This document shows positions 56,650-64,000 of a stretch of DNA of 64,000 nucleotides, piece by piece. Within the stretch, counting starts at the first letter, position 1, and every line of letters starts with the position of its first letter. The notes beneath the pieces are model-generated. The model saw only the letters and a program-made list of their open reading frames with translations, was not told where the DNA came from and made no database searches. The position numbers and the translations under genes are program-made. This DNA is from Candidatus Synechococcus calcipolaris G9 (lineage in GTDB: Bacteria > Cyanobacteriota > Cyanobacteriia > Thermosynechococcales > Thermosynechococcaceae), in NCBI RefSeq assembly GCF_029582805.1, contig NZ_JAKKUT010000001.1, positions 186,001 to 250,000 of the forward strand. Direction: 5' to 3'.

Positions 56650-57273
56650 ATGTATGCAGCCATCCCCCAAACCCTAACCTTTGCAGAATTCCTCGCATGG
56701 GATGACGCATCTGGTAGAACCTTTGAGCTATTAGATGGAATCCCCGTGCCCCTATCCGAACCCAATGCCAACCATGAAGACTTGATTGAGCGGCTCTGCA
56801 CTTATCTAGAAACCTACTGCCAAGATCAAGCCCTTCCCTACGTCTCACGACAATCTAAGCAAGTGCGTCTCAAGACTGCCCCTGGAGATAGGGAAAAAAG
56901 TCGCAAAGCAGATATCGTCATTTTTGCAAAAGATGAATGGCAGCGAATGAAGACTAATTCTAGCTCCGCAGCCGCCTACGTGCCACCACCAGGCGTGATT
57001 GAAGTGGTGAGCAATAACTGGAAAGATGATTACCTGACCAAACTGGCTGAGTACGAAGACCTGGGCGTTTTGGAATACCTGATTATAGACTACGCCGCCT
57101 TTGGCGGAATTCGATATATTGGCTCACCTAAACAACCCACCATTACGATCTATCAACTTGAAAATGGTGAATATTTACCGGGAAAAGTATTTCGAGGAGA
57201 AGACCAGATCGCCTCGATTCTGTTTCCGGGCATTCCCCTAACGGCGGAACAAATTTTCGCCATGAGTCGTTAG
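56650..57273 (+). CDS. Uma2 family putative endonuclease
   Basis: A 207-residue Uma2 protein: LTFAEFLAWDDASGRTFELL with DGIPVPLSEPNANHEDLIER, KSRKADIVIFAKDEWQRM, PPGVIEVVSNNWKDDYLTKL (core Glu, then Lys) and LEYLIIDYAAFGGIRYIG. It differs from its immediate neighbour, so the pair did not arise by recent duplication. Function of the family unproven; restriction-like or transposon-linked nuclease activity is often proposed. Confidence 0.88.
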   Translation: MYAAIPQTLTFAEFLAWDDASGRTFELLDGIPVPLSEPNANHEDLIERLCTYLETYCQDQALPYVSRQSKQVRLKTAPGDREKSRKADIVIFAKDEWQRMKTNSSSAAAYVPPPGVIEVVSNNWKDDYLTKLAEYEDLGVLEYLIIDYAAFGGIRYIGSPKQPTITIYQLENGEYLPGKVFRGEDQIASILFPGIPLTAEQIFAMSR

Positions 57274-57342
57274 TCCTGTCACGGCAGGAACCGTCTATAA
57301 ATTCACTCATTGCTAAATCATTACTAAATATTCAATATGTCC

Positions 57343-57372
57343 TTGCTTTAATTAGGCAATCTCCTGTAGGAT
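57343..57372 (+). promoter_or_regulatory. Possible porin promoter
   Basis: TTGCTT (57343-57348) and TAGGAT (57367-57372) are 18 bases apart, 33 bases upstream of the porin ATG, which has AAGGAG in front of it. Plausible sigma70-type boxes; not more than that. Confidence 0.3.
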
Positions 57373-57404
57373 ACCCCTGCCATTCAATTTTTAAGGAGTG
57401 ACCC

Positions 57405-59102
57405 ATGAAGCAACGAATCTTTTTACCCGGATTAGGGCTATTGTTAGCGATCGCCCCGACAATGGCCCCAATAGCAGCTCAGGGGCAACCCTTTCCTCAG
57501 ATATTAGACTATCCCTCATCCTCCCCTAATCAACATCAGGAGCGATTTTTAGGATCCCACTACACCCCCTCCCGCTCCGCCTCTTTGAATTCCTCCCCAT
57601 CCATTGATCAACTCACCTCCGTCAGTCAGTTATCCGATGTCCAACCCACCGACTGGGCCTATCAAGCCCTGGCCTCCCTCGTCGAGAAGTACGGTTGTAT
57701 TGCTGGCTATCCCGATGGCACATTCCGGGGAAATCGGGCGGCGACTCGTTTTGAACTAGCGGCGGCCTTAAATGCCTGTTTAGATGTGATCAGCGATCGC
57801 TTTGCCACCAAGGACGAACTGGCGATCCTGCGGCAACTCATGGAAGAATTTGCAACGGAACTTGCCCTGGTACAGGGCCGGGTCAATAACCTAGATGGCC
57901 GCCTTGCCCACCTAGAAGCAAACCAGTTTGCCACCACCACCCAACTCTCAGGACAAACAATCTTTGCGGTGCAAATGGGGGATACCACCGGCACAGTCTT
58001 TGATCCGGTGACCGGCCTCACCAGTACCAGCGGTGACTTTAATCCCACGGTGATCAGTAAAGTGGTCTTAAACTTGGATACCAGCTTTACGGGCACAGAT
58101 CTGTTACAAATCGCCCTAGAGGTGGGCAATAATGGATTTGATACCATTGGCGGCGCAGGTATAGGTATCGATGGCTTTATCAATGCTGGGGCTGTGGATT
58201 ACATTGGTATTTCCAACCAAGTCTTTTTAGATCGTTTGATCTACACGTTCCAACTCTTAGAAACCCTCACCATTGGTGTTGGGCCCGAGTTTTATCCCAG
58301 CGATGTGGTGGACGGCAACAGTTACGCCAATGACTCCTTTAGTGATTTTAGTTCAAGTTTCTTTATTAATAATCGCCTAATTGTGGTTGCCCCCGTAGAT
58401 GGCCCCGGTGGCGGTGGTGGTTTTGTCCAATGGAATCCCGGCAATGGCCCCATTACCCTACGCGGAGTTTATGTTGCCGCTGGTGCTAATGCGCCGAACG
58501 CTCTTACAGCTCCCGTAGATAACATTAATGGTGGTCTTTTTGGCGATCCCTATCAGGGCACGGTGGAATTGGAATACAGCAATAGTTTTGGTTCCCGTGA
58601 TCAAAATAGCTTTGCGGTGCGGCTCCAATACACCAATTCTTCCACCTTGAATATTGCCCAAAATGCCGGGGGGATTAATACGGAGCTTTCCCTGGGTAAA
58701 TTTGGCCTCTTTGGCCGCTATGGCTATTCCGGGGCAAAACTCTACGGTTCGGGGGGAACGACCCTGGGACTGGGGCCCTTTGCTGTAGCTCCCTTTCCAA
58801 TGCCGGCAGACACAACCCTGAACTTTACGGCTCAAACCTGGATGGCCGGTCTGGGGTATCGGGATTTATTCGTGGATGGCTCCCTTTTGGCGGGGGCCGT
58901 AGGACAGCCCTTTATTAATAGTCTTGGCTCTGCGCCGGGCATCAATGACGCGACCCAAACGAACTATGAACTATTTTTCCGAGTCCCCTTGAGCGATCAT
59001 ATTACCATTACCCCGGTCGTGATGGCCATTACCAATGCTAATAACAATTCCGCCAACTCCCCTATTTTGCAGGGATTAATTCGTACTAGCTTTTCGTTTT
59101 AA
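57405..59102 (+). CDS. SLH-domain outer-membrane porin (OprB/iron-uptake porin type)
   Basis: A 565-residue outer-membrane protein. A signal peptide covers about 1-25 (FLPGLGLLLAIAPTMAPIAA). An SLH domain at about 70-125 (SQLSDVQPTDWAYQALASLV; YPDGTFRGNRAATRFELAAA) would bind the cell wall. A short coiled coil (LRQLMEEFATELALVQGRVN) and a beta-rich barrel follow, ending in the outer-membrane terminal Phe (GLIRTSFSF). Cyanobacterial relatives carry small solutes or iron. Substrate not predictable from sequence. Confidence 0.93.
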   Translation: MKQRIFLPGLGLLLAIAPTMAPIAAQGQPFPQILDYPSSSPNQHQERFLGSHYTPSRSASLNSSPSIDQLTSVSQLSDVQPTDWAYQALASLVEKYGCIAGYPDGTFRGNRAATRFELAAALNACLDVISDRFATKDELAILRQLMEEFATELALVQGRVNNLDGRLAHLEANQFATTTQLSGQTIFAVQMGDTTGTVFDPVTGLTSTSGDFNPTVISKVVLNLDTSFTGTDLLQIALEVGNNGFDTIGGAGIGIDGFINAGAVDYIGISNQVFLDRLIYTFQLLETLTIGVGPEFYPSDVVDGNSYANDSFSDFSSSFFINNRLIVVAPVDGPGGGGGFVQWNPGNGPITLRGVYVAAGANAPNALTAPVDNINGGLFGDPYQGTVELEYSNSFGSRDQNSFAVRLQYTNSSTLNIAQNAGGINTELSLGKFGLFGRYGYSGAKLYGSGGTTLGLGPFAVAPFPMPADTTLNFTAQTWMAGLGYRDLFVDGSLLAGAVGQPFINSLGSAPGINDATQTNYELFFRVPLSDHITITPVVMAITNANNNSANSPILQGLIRTSFSF

Positions 59103-59189
59103 TCCCAGGTCGGCTTAATCATAGGGAGGAGGTTGGGGTTGATTTTGTTGCGATAAGTTTTGCTACGATAAGAAATAAAACTAATCACT

Positions 59190-59903
59190 ATGGCCCTACC
59201 TACCTTACCTGTTGTCATCCTGCCGGGGTATCTGGCGGCGGCGAAAGAGTATGAGCAATTCCGGGATACCCTCATGGATCGAGGACTGGATGTCACCATT
59301 GTGCCGTTACGCAGTCGCAGTTGGCTTCCGACCCTGGGAGGACGGCCGGTGACGCCCATTTTGCATATCCTCGACCAGACCATTAAACAGGTGCTAGGGC
59401 GATCGCCCGCAACCCAGATCAATCTCATTGGCCATTCGGCGGGGGGCTGGATCTCCCGGATCTATTTGGGGTCTGTCAGCTATGGCGATCGCCAGTGGGC
59501 CGGCCATAAAAACGTGCGTACCCTTGTCACCCTGGGAACACCCCACACCAGTCAGGAACGCTGGACGCGCCGGAATCTAGATTTTGTCAATATCACCTAT
59601 CCCGGAGCCTTCCATGACTCAGTGGATTACATTTGTATTGCCGGAAAAGCGATCTATGGTCAACCCAAGGGTTCCCTGGGGAATTGGTTTACCTATCAAA
59701 GCTATAAACTCACCTGTGGGGAAGGGGCCTGTTGGGGAGATGGCGTAACCCCCGTAGATTCGGCCCACTTGGAAGGAGCCAAAAATCTAACCCTGCCGGA
59801 TGTCCTCCATTCACCGCGTAGCCGTTTACGGAATAACCTGACCGCCCCCTGGTATGGTTCCCCAGAAATTATCGATCAATGGATTACGCCGCTAATGTCT
59901 TAA
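59190..59903 (+). CDS. Lipase-like alpha/beta hydrolase
   Basis: A 237-residue cytoplasmic alpha/beta hydrolase: VVILPGYLAAAKEYEQFRDT, the nucleophile elbow INLIGHSAGGWISRIYLGSV (Ser in GHSAGG), TLVTLGTPHTSQERWTR and GDGVTPVDSAHLEGAKN, where a catalytic Asp and a His near the end (LPDVLHSPRSRLRNN) complete a likely triad. It resembles triacylglycerol lipase-type enzymes of cyanobacteria and plastids. Substrate unknown. Confidence 0.82.
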   Translation: MALPTLPVVILPGYLAAAKEYEQFRDTLMDRGLDVTIVPLRSRSWLPTLGGRPVTPILHILDQTIKQVLGRSPATQINLIGHSAGGWISRIYLGSVSYGDRQWAGHKNVRTLVTLGTPHTSQERWTRRNLDFVNITYPGAFHDSVDYICIAGKAIYGQPKGSLGNWFTYQSYKLTCGEGACWGDGVTPVDSAHLEGAKNLTLPDVLHSPRSRLRNNLTAPWYGSPEIIDQWITPLMS

Positions 59904-60243
59904 CGTTTGCCTTAAGGTCACTAATCTCTTCAAGTAATAAGCGGGTAACGCGATTCGAACGCGCGACATCAACCTTGGCAAGGTTGCGCTCTACCACTGA
60001 GCTATACCCGCAAACATCTACATAGCACACATATTCACAGACCTTTACTCTAAAGAATAGGGAATCAACTTGTCAAGGGTTGACCGCAACTTGCAGCAGT
60101 AAACCAGTCCTTCAGAACCGGGATAGCTTAACGATTTTTAATAAAAAAGGTTGTCAACTCAGTTTAGCCTAGGGAATGGGCCCGTAAGCGGGGCCAAATT
60201 CAGTAAGAAATGTTGCAAACCTTAACGAACGGTCAGCGATACA
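59904..60243. other. Intergenic region around tRNA-Gly
   Basis: This 340-base gap holds tRNA-Gly on the minus strand and the upstream region of heme oxygenase. Apart from the tRNA I see no open frame of note and no convincing promoter boxes. The sequence just before the heme oxygenase start (AACGAACGGTCAGCGATACA) lacks a strong ribosome site. Confidence 0.6.
59941..60011 (-). tRNA. trnG-GCC: tRNA-Gly (GCC)
   Basis: On the minus strand a complete 71-base cloverleaf: acceptor GCGGGTA pairing with TACCCGC, D arm GCTCAGTGGTAGAGC, anticodon stem CAACC/GGTTG with loop TTGCCAA (anticodon GCC), and T arm CGCGCGTTCGAATCGCG. CCA is not encoded. No discriminator or loop anomalies seen. Confidence 0.97.
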
Positions 60244-60960
60244 ATGAGCAGTGATTTAGCAGCAAAATTGCGTGAAGGCACAAAAAAAGCCCACACAATG
60301 GCAGAGAATGTCGGATTTGTCCGGTGTTTCCTCAAGGGAACCGTTGAAAAAAGCTCCTATCGCAAGCTTGTTGCCAGCCTCTACCATGTCTACAGTGCCA
60401 TTGAAGCAGAAATGGAGCGGCTAAAGGATCATCCCATTGTGGCTAAGATTTATTTTCCTGAACTAAATCGTAAGGCCAGCTTAGAGCGGGATTTAACCTA
60501 CTATTTTGGTTCTAACTGGCGGGAACAAATTGAGCCATCCCCTGCCACCCAGACCTATGTTCAACGCATCCATGAGATTGCCAATTCCGCCCCTGAGTTA
60601 CTCATCGCCCATTCCTATACCCGCTATCTCGGCGATCTGTCCGGTGGTCAAATCCTCAAGGGGATTGCCGAGCGGGCTATGAATTTGCAAGAGGGCCAGG
60701 GAACAGATTTCTATCATTTTGAGGCGATCGCCGACGAAAAGGCGTTCAAAGCCCAGTATCGTCAAACCCTGGATGAATTGCCCCTAGATGATGCCACTAT
60801 TGATACCATTGTCGAGGAAGCCAATGCTGCCTTTGGCATGAACATGAAGCTATTCCAAGAACTGGAAGGAAACCTGGTTAAAGCCATTGGTCAGCTACTC
60901 TTTAATAGTCTGACTCGCCGGAAGCAACGGGGTAGCACTGAGCTAGTTACCGCTGAATAG
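60244..60960 (+). CDS. ho1: Heme oxygenase (biliverdin-producing)
   Basis: Opens heme to biliverdin IX-alpha, the precursor of phycobilins and phytochrome chromophores, using ferredoxin. A 238-residue HO1: LREGTKKAHTMAENVGFVRC with the proximal His, FLKGTVEKSSYRKLVASLYH, and the distal helix HSYTRYLGDLSGGQILKGIA with the GDLSGG motif. Full length with a polar C-terminus. A terminator follows at 60987-61055. Confidence 0.97.
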   Translation: MSSDLAAKLREGTKKAHTMAENVGFVRCFLKGTVEKSSYRKLVASLYHVYSAIEAEMERLKDHPIVAKIYFPELNRKASLERDLTYYFGSNWREQIEPSPATQTYVQRIHEIANSAPELLIAHSYTRYLGDLSGGQILKGIAERAMNLQEGQGTDFYHFEAIADEKAFKAQYRQTLDELPLDDATIDTIVEEANAAFGMNMKLFQELEGNLVKAIGQLLFNSLTRRKQRGSTELVTAE

Positions 60961-60986
60961 GTTTGTCTAGAACAACAGATAGGTTG

Positions 60987-61055
60987 ATGGGTAGGTGTCC
61001 GATTCACTTTGATATCCGATTGGTATCAGAATTGAGGAGATCTACCCATTTTTTT
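60987..61055 (+). terminator. Terminator after heme oxygenase
   Basis: An eight-base stem ATGGGTAG (60987-60994) with CTACCCAT (61042-61049) encloses a second small hairpin (GATA/TATC) and runs into seven T residues (61049-61055). The loop is long, but the strong stem and T-run suit an intrinsic terminator. Confidence 0.6.
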
Positions 61056-61171
61056 AATTTTCCTAAAAATTCCATAAGAAAATACCCTGCCCTTGGGAAT
61101 GGCCTTAAAATAATAACGATTTTAGGCTTAGTATTAGCTTGCTAATTTTTCAGAAGGGTGATTAACCCCCT

Positions 61172-62899
61172 ATGTCTATTCTTATTGTTGAAGATGATTT
61201 ACCCACGGCCGCCGCACTGGTTTCCCTACTAACGGCAGAAAACTATCCCATTGATTTAGTCCCCCAGGGTGTCAACATTAGTGAGTATTTACAGAATAAA
61301 GCCTACAAGCTCTTAGTGGTTGATTGTCATTCTTCTGACCTAGATAGATTGCACGTTTACCAAAAGCTCAGACTGGAAGAATTTGAGGGTAAGGTGTTAC
61401 TACTGATCAGTGGCGATCGCCACCCGGATGCTGCCATTGCGATCGCTGATATTGCCGATGACTATTTAATGAAACCCTTTGATCCCCAGGATTTAGTTCA
61501 ACGAGTCCGCAACCTGCTGGGCCAGCCCCTCCTTGCCCCTGCTTCCCCAGACCTGCCCCTGAAAACCCCCAGCCTATCCACAGCGGATTCTCCCCATGCG
61601 GGCGATCGCTGGGTTCTCCATATTGATGACGACACTCAACTCCTCCAGGAACTAGAAGAACAATCCATTGATCTAGATCTAAGTTGGTGCTCCGCTTCCA
61701 CCTGGCCGGCGGCCCTTGCGATTCTGGAGCAACGACAACCCAATGTGGTAATTTTGAATCCCAATCTAGCCCCCAGTCCCGAGGAGAGTGTTCGCCTGCT
61801 CACTGACCTGGGCCAACAATCCCCCGCCATTCCCAGTATTGTTTTTACAGAGCAAGATACCTGGCGCGATCGCCTAGCAGCCATTCGATTAGGGGGGCGG
61901 GTTTGTCTGAGTAAACCCATCCGAGCCGATCAGGTGCTCACAAGTGTTCAGCAACTTCTGCAACGCCAGGATAAAACCCAGGCCAATATCCTCACGGTGG
62001 ATGATGATCCCGTCACATTGGCAGTCCTAAAACGACTATTAGAACCCTGGGGGATGCGAGTCACCGCCGTTCAGGATCCCCAACGATTTTGGGATGTCCT
62101 AGAAGAGACAAACCCTGACCTACTGGTTTTAGATGTACAAATGCCCGGAATTAATGGCATTGAACTGTGCCAAGTGGTGCGGAATGATTCCCGCTGGAGC
62201 CGTTTGCCGATTCTTTTTTTAACCGCAAGTCGCGAATCAGCCCTCGTGACCCAGCTATTTGCTGCGGGAGCCGATGATTTTGTAAATAAACCCATTGTCG
62301 GCCCCGAACTCATTACCCGAATTGTGAATCGATTGGATCGCACGCGCCTGCTCAAAAGCCTAGCGGAAATTGATCCCCTCACCGGTGTTGCCAATCGTCG
62401 CAAAGCCACCGAGGATATTGATAAATTTATTGATATTGCCCAGGAATACCAGCAATCGGTCTGTGTTGCCCTATTGGATTTAGATCATTTTAAGCAAATT
62501 AACGATCGCTACGGCCATGATGTCGGAGATGATGTTTTGGTAACAACAGCCCGAATCCTGCGTCAATCCCTTCGCAGTGAAGACGTAGTTGCCCGCTGGG
62601 GGGGAGAGGAGTTTCTCTTGGGGATGTATGGAGTACCCCTTACTGCTGCCCACAGCCGCTTGCAAAAATGCCTCGATAAGTTAAGCCAATATACCTTTAA
62701 GCCAGGGGAGCAAGCCCCATTCCAGGTTTCCTTTAGTGCGGGTATTGCCCAATTTCCCCACCATGGTCAAGATTTAACCAGTCTGTATCGAATGGCAGAC
62801 ACCTATCTTTATGAAGCAAAGGCCGCTGGTCGTCGCCAAATCATCAGTGCCACGATTAATCCAAATCCAACCTCAAAAGAACCCGAAACTGAGAAATAG
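61172..62899 (+). CDS. Triple-receiver response regulator with GGDEF domain
   Basis: A 575-residue diguanylate cyclase. Receiver 1 (1-115, phospho-acceptor Asp51), receiver 2 (about 147-263, Asn196 where Asp is expected, so probably not phosphorylated) and receiver 3 (about 272-390, VLDVQMPGINGIE with Asp321) precede a GGDEF domain (about 400-560). The active loop GGEEF is at 477-481 and the inhibitory I-site RSED at 468-471, five residues before it. It should make c-di-GMP under phosphorelay control. No histidine kinase is adjacent; an FHA gene follows after 52 bases. Confidence 0.93.
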   Translation: MSILIVEDDLPTAAALVSLLTAENYPIDLVPQGVNISEYLQNKAYKLLVVDCHSSDLDRLHVYQKLRLEEFEGKVLLLISGDRHPDAAIAIADIADDYLMKPFDPQDLVQRVRNLLGQPLLAPASPDLPLKTPSLSTADSPHAGDRWVLHIDDDTQLLQELEEQSIDLDLSWCSASTWPAALAILEQRQPNVVILNPNLAPSPEESVRLLTDLGQQSPAIPSIVFTEQDTWRDRLAAIRLGGRVCLSKPIRADQVLTSVQQLLQRQDKTQANILTVDDDPVTLAVLKRLLEPWGMRVTAVQDPQRFWDVLEETNPDLLVLDVQMPGINGIELCQVVRNDSRWSRLPILFLTASRESALVTQLFAAGADDFVNKPIVGPELITRIVNRLDRTRLLKSLAEIDPLTGVANRRKATEDIDKFIDIAQEYQQSVCVALLDLDHFKQINDRYGHDVGDDVLVTTARILRQSLRSEDVVARWGGEEFLLGMYGVPLTAAHSRLQKCLDKLSQYTFKPGEQAPFQVSFSAGIAQFPHHGQDLTSLYRMADTYLYEAKAAGRRQIISATINPNPTSKEPETEK

Positions 62900-62951
62900 T
62901 TCTATCATAGGATTTAGACCTATTCAATCTCAGCATCTTCCAAAGATACCC

Positions 62952-63326
62952 ATGGGGACTAACGATTGTGACAATCATGAAGCCTGGCTAATTATCCGTT
63001 ATCAATCGGAGCTGGTGGGTAAGTTTCGTTTAGCTGGACGGACAACTTGGACAATTGGGCGATCGCGGGATTGTGATATTAAAATTAATGATCCCTGTAT
63101 TTCCCGACAACAAGCGACCCTGGAAGCCCGCCCTAGGCAACACCTCTTACTTTTTTGGATCGTGGATCACCATAGCCGCAATGGTACTCTTGTTAATGGT
63201 TCTCTGATCACGGAAAAACTCTTGCACGATGGCGATATTATCATGATGGGCAATACGGATTTAGCCTTTCGCTATGCTGGCGTGACTCGCACCCTTACCG
63301 ATCATTACGCCCCCAACCATCTTTAA
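62952..63326 (+). CDS. FHA domain protein
   Basis: A 124-residue phosphothreonine-binding FHA domain: WTIGRSRDCDIKINDPCISR with the GRS and S-R motifs, QQATLEARP, HHSRNGTLVNGSLI (the NG-x-x-V-N loop) and LHDGDIIMMGNTDLAFRY. No other domain. I choose ATG 62952; a longer frame overlaps the GGDEF gene in another phase. Its place after the response regulator suggests a shared transcript and perhaps a phospho-signalling role. Confidence 0.88.
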   Translation: MGTNDCDNHEAWLIIRYQSELVGKFRLAGRTTWTIGRSRDCDIKINDPCISRQQATLEARPRQHLLLFWIVDHHSRNGTLVNGSLITEKLLHDGDIIMMGNTDLAFRYAGVTRTLTDHYAPNHL

Positions 63327-63332
63327 ATTTTC

Positions 63333-64000
63333 TTACCTATTCTTAATGGTCTGATAAACCCGATAGGCAAAATCCCAAAAGGGTTTTTCAGTAGGGTAAA
63401 AATCATGGGGAATTTCAGGTCGCGCCAAGTAATTTTCCAACTGCTCAGGTGTCCATTGCATTTTTTTAAGGAAATAGTCAATATCGTTCTGTAGGCTTTG
63501 TTCATCTAGATAGGCAATACCTTTTAAACTTTCTAACGCCTCCTCTCGACTCATCTGACCAGAAATGACTAAGGTGCTTAAATGTAGTTTTCGTTTATCT
63601 ACGTTAAATTTTTTGGGGAGCAAGTAGCCCTGGTAAAAGCGTGTAAAAATTGACTCATAATGTTTGTATGGATAACGTTTATAGCTAAATTCTTTCTCAA
63701 GGATGTTTAGAGCATCAAACTTATTGTAGGGAAGAAAGTCTAAAAATGATACCCATTTGATTTTCTTAAAAATTTCATAATAAATATAATCTAACGTACC
63801 CATGGCTGGAAATGTTTTCAGTTTGATATGACCAAAACGCTGACCTAGGGCTTTTATATTTCGTCTATCCCACTTAAACCAGTTCCATTTCTGAGGCATT
63901 CGCATACCTTCAGTAGCTTGATTAACACCACTCAGAATAAATTTTACTCCATGACGATCAGCTTGCTGATAATTTACGGCAAGCATAGCATTATCATAGA
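63333..64000 (-). CDS. N-acetyl sugar amidotransferase (WbpG/PseA-like), C-terminal part
   Basis: An open frame enters from the right edge and ends at 63333, giving about 222 residues of the C-terminal part. HGVKFILSGVNQATEGMRMP and KWNWFKWDRRNIKALGQRFG, then SYKRYPYKHYESIFTRFYQG, match the N-acetyl sugar amidotransferase family (ATP-pyrophosphatase fold), which converts a sugar N-acetyl or carboxyl group to an amidino form in LPS or nonulosonate synthesis. The N-terminal P-loop part lies beyond the window. It may serve the WbpABD- or Leg-type sugars encoded here. Confidence 0.82.
   Translation of the reverse strand, partial: YDNAMLAVNYQQADRHGVKFILSGVNQATEGMRMPQKWNWFKWDRRNIKALGQRFGHIKLKTFPAMGTLDYIYYEIFKKIKWVSFLDFLPYNKFDALNILEKEFSYKRYPYKHYESIFTRFYQGYLLPKKFNVDKRKLHLSTLVISGQMSREEALESLKGIAYLDEQSLQNDIDYFLKKMQWTPEQLENYLARPEIPHDFYPTEKPFWDFAYRVYQTIKNR

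Noticed and set aside
60963-61145. A 60-codon plus-strand frame between heme oxygenase and the GGDEF gene
   Set aside because: It spans the terminator hairpin, has no ribosome site and looks non-coding.

Overview
The window reads as a chromosomal segment of a unicellular cyanobacterium. The evidence is a form I RuBisCO operon (rbcL-rbcX-rbcS), psaD, a ycf39-type photosystem II assembly gene, heme oxygenase, an SLH-type porin, a DUF3155 gene and many copies of the HIP1 octamer GCGATCGC. The RuBisCO large subunit resembles my memory of the Thermosynechococcus/Synechococcus PCC 6312 lineage; that placement is inference and was not searched.

1-9.7 kb: the start of an unidentified membrane protein, murA, a vapBC toxin-antitoxin pair, an orphan CRISPR array (13 repeats, no cas genes in the window), the bifunctional corrin methyltransferase cobL, a TPR-like protein, a PPK2 kinase, a hicBA pair, a DUF2157 membrane protein and a DUF1400 protein. 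9.8-18.7 kb: wbpD-wbpB-wbpA (UDP-aminouronate synthesis), pyrG, DUF3155, a small MITE-like element, ylxR-nusA-rimP without infB, folB and a tsaC-type gene. 18.7-37.5 kb: the RuBisCO operon; a membrane protein followed by a telomere-resolvase-like (protelomerase) tyrosine recombinase; then nadK, ycf39, exoD, guaA, psaD, a glycosyltransferase, a Uma2 gene, tsaE, trmFO, a Na+/H+ antiporter and glcD.

37.7-41.3 kb is an accessory patch of Uma2, DUF29 and DUF3782 genes with a duplicated Uma2 pair and a gene remnant. 41.4-55.9 kb is a surface-polysaccharide island, almost all on the plus strand and mostly with overlapping or near-overlapping genes. It holds a CDP-deoxysugar branch (rfbF, rfbG, a 3,5-epimerase-like protein, a C-methyltransferase-like protein, an aminotransferase), a disrupted PhyH-like gene, tailoring genes (methyltransferase, formyltransferase, WbqC, CmcI-like, glycosyltransferase, radical SAM), and a legB-legC-legG-like nonulosonate segment. 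From about 40.69 to 53.51 kb I find no HIP1 octamer, and the DNA from 44 to 52.5 kb is visibly AT-rich, which suggests horizontal acquisition.

56-64 kb returns to core-like DNA: two more Uma2 genes, a porin, a lipase-like hydrolase, tRNA-Gly(GCC), heme oxygenase, a triple-receiver GGDEF protein, an FHA protein, and at the right edge the C-terminal part of an N-acetyl sugar amidotransferase.

The strongest candidate for unusual biology is the 814-residue telomere-resolvase-like protein at 22502-24946. It keeps the apparent Arg, Lys, Arg, His and Tyr active-site residues on what looks like an ordinary cyanobacterial chromosome.
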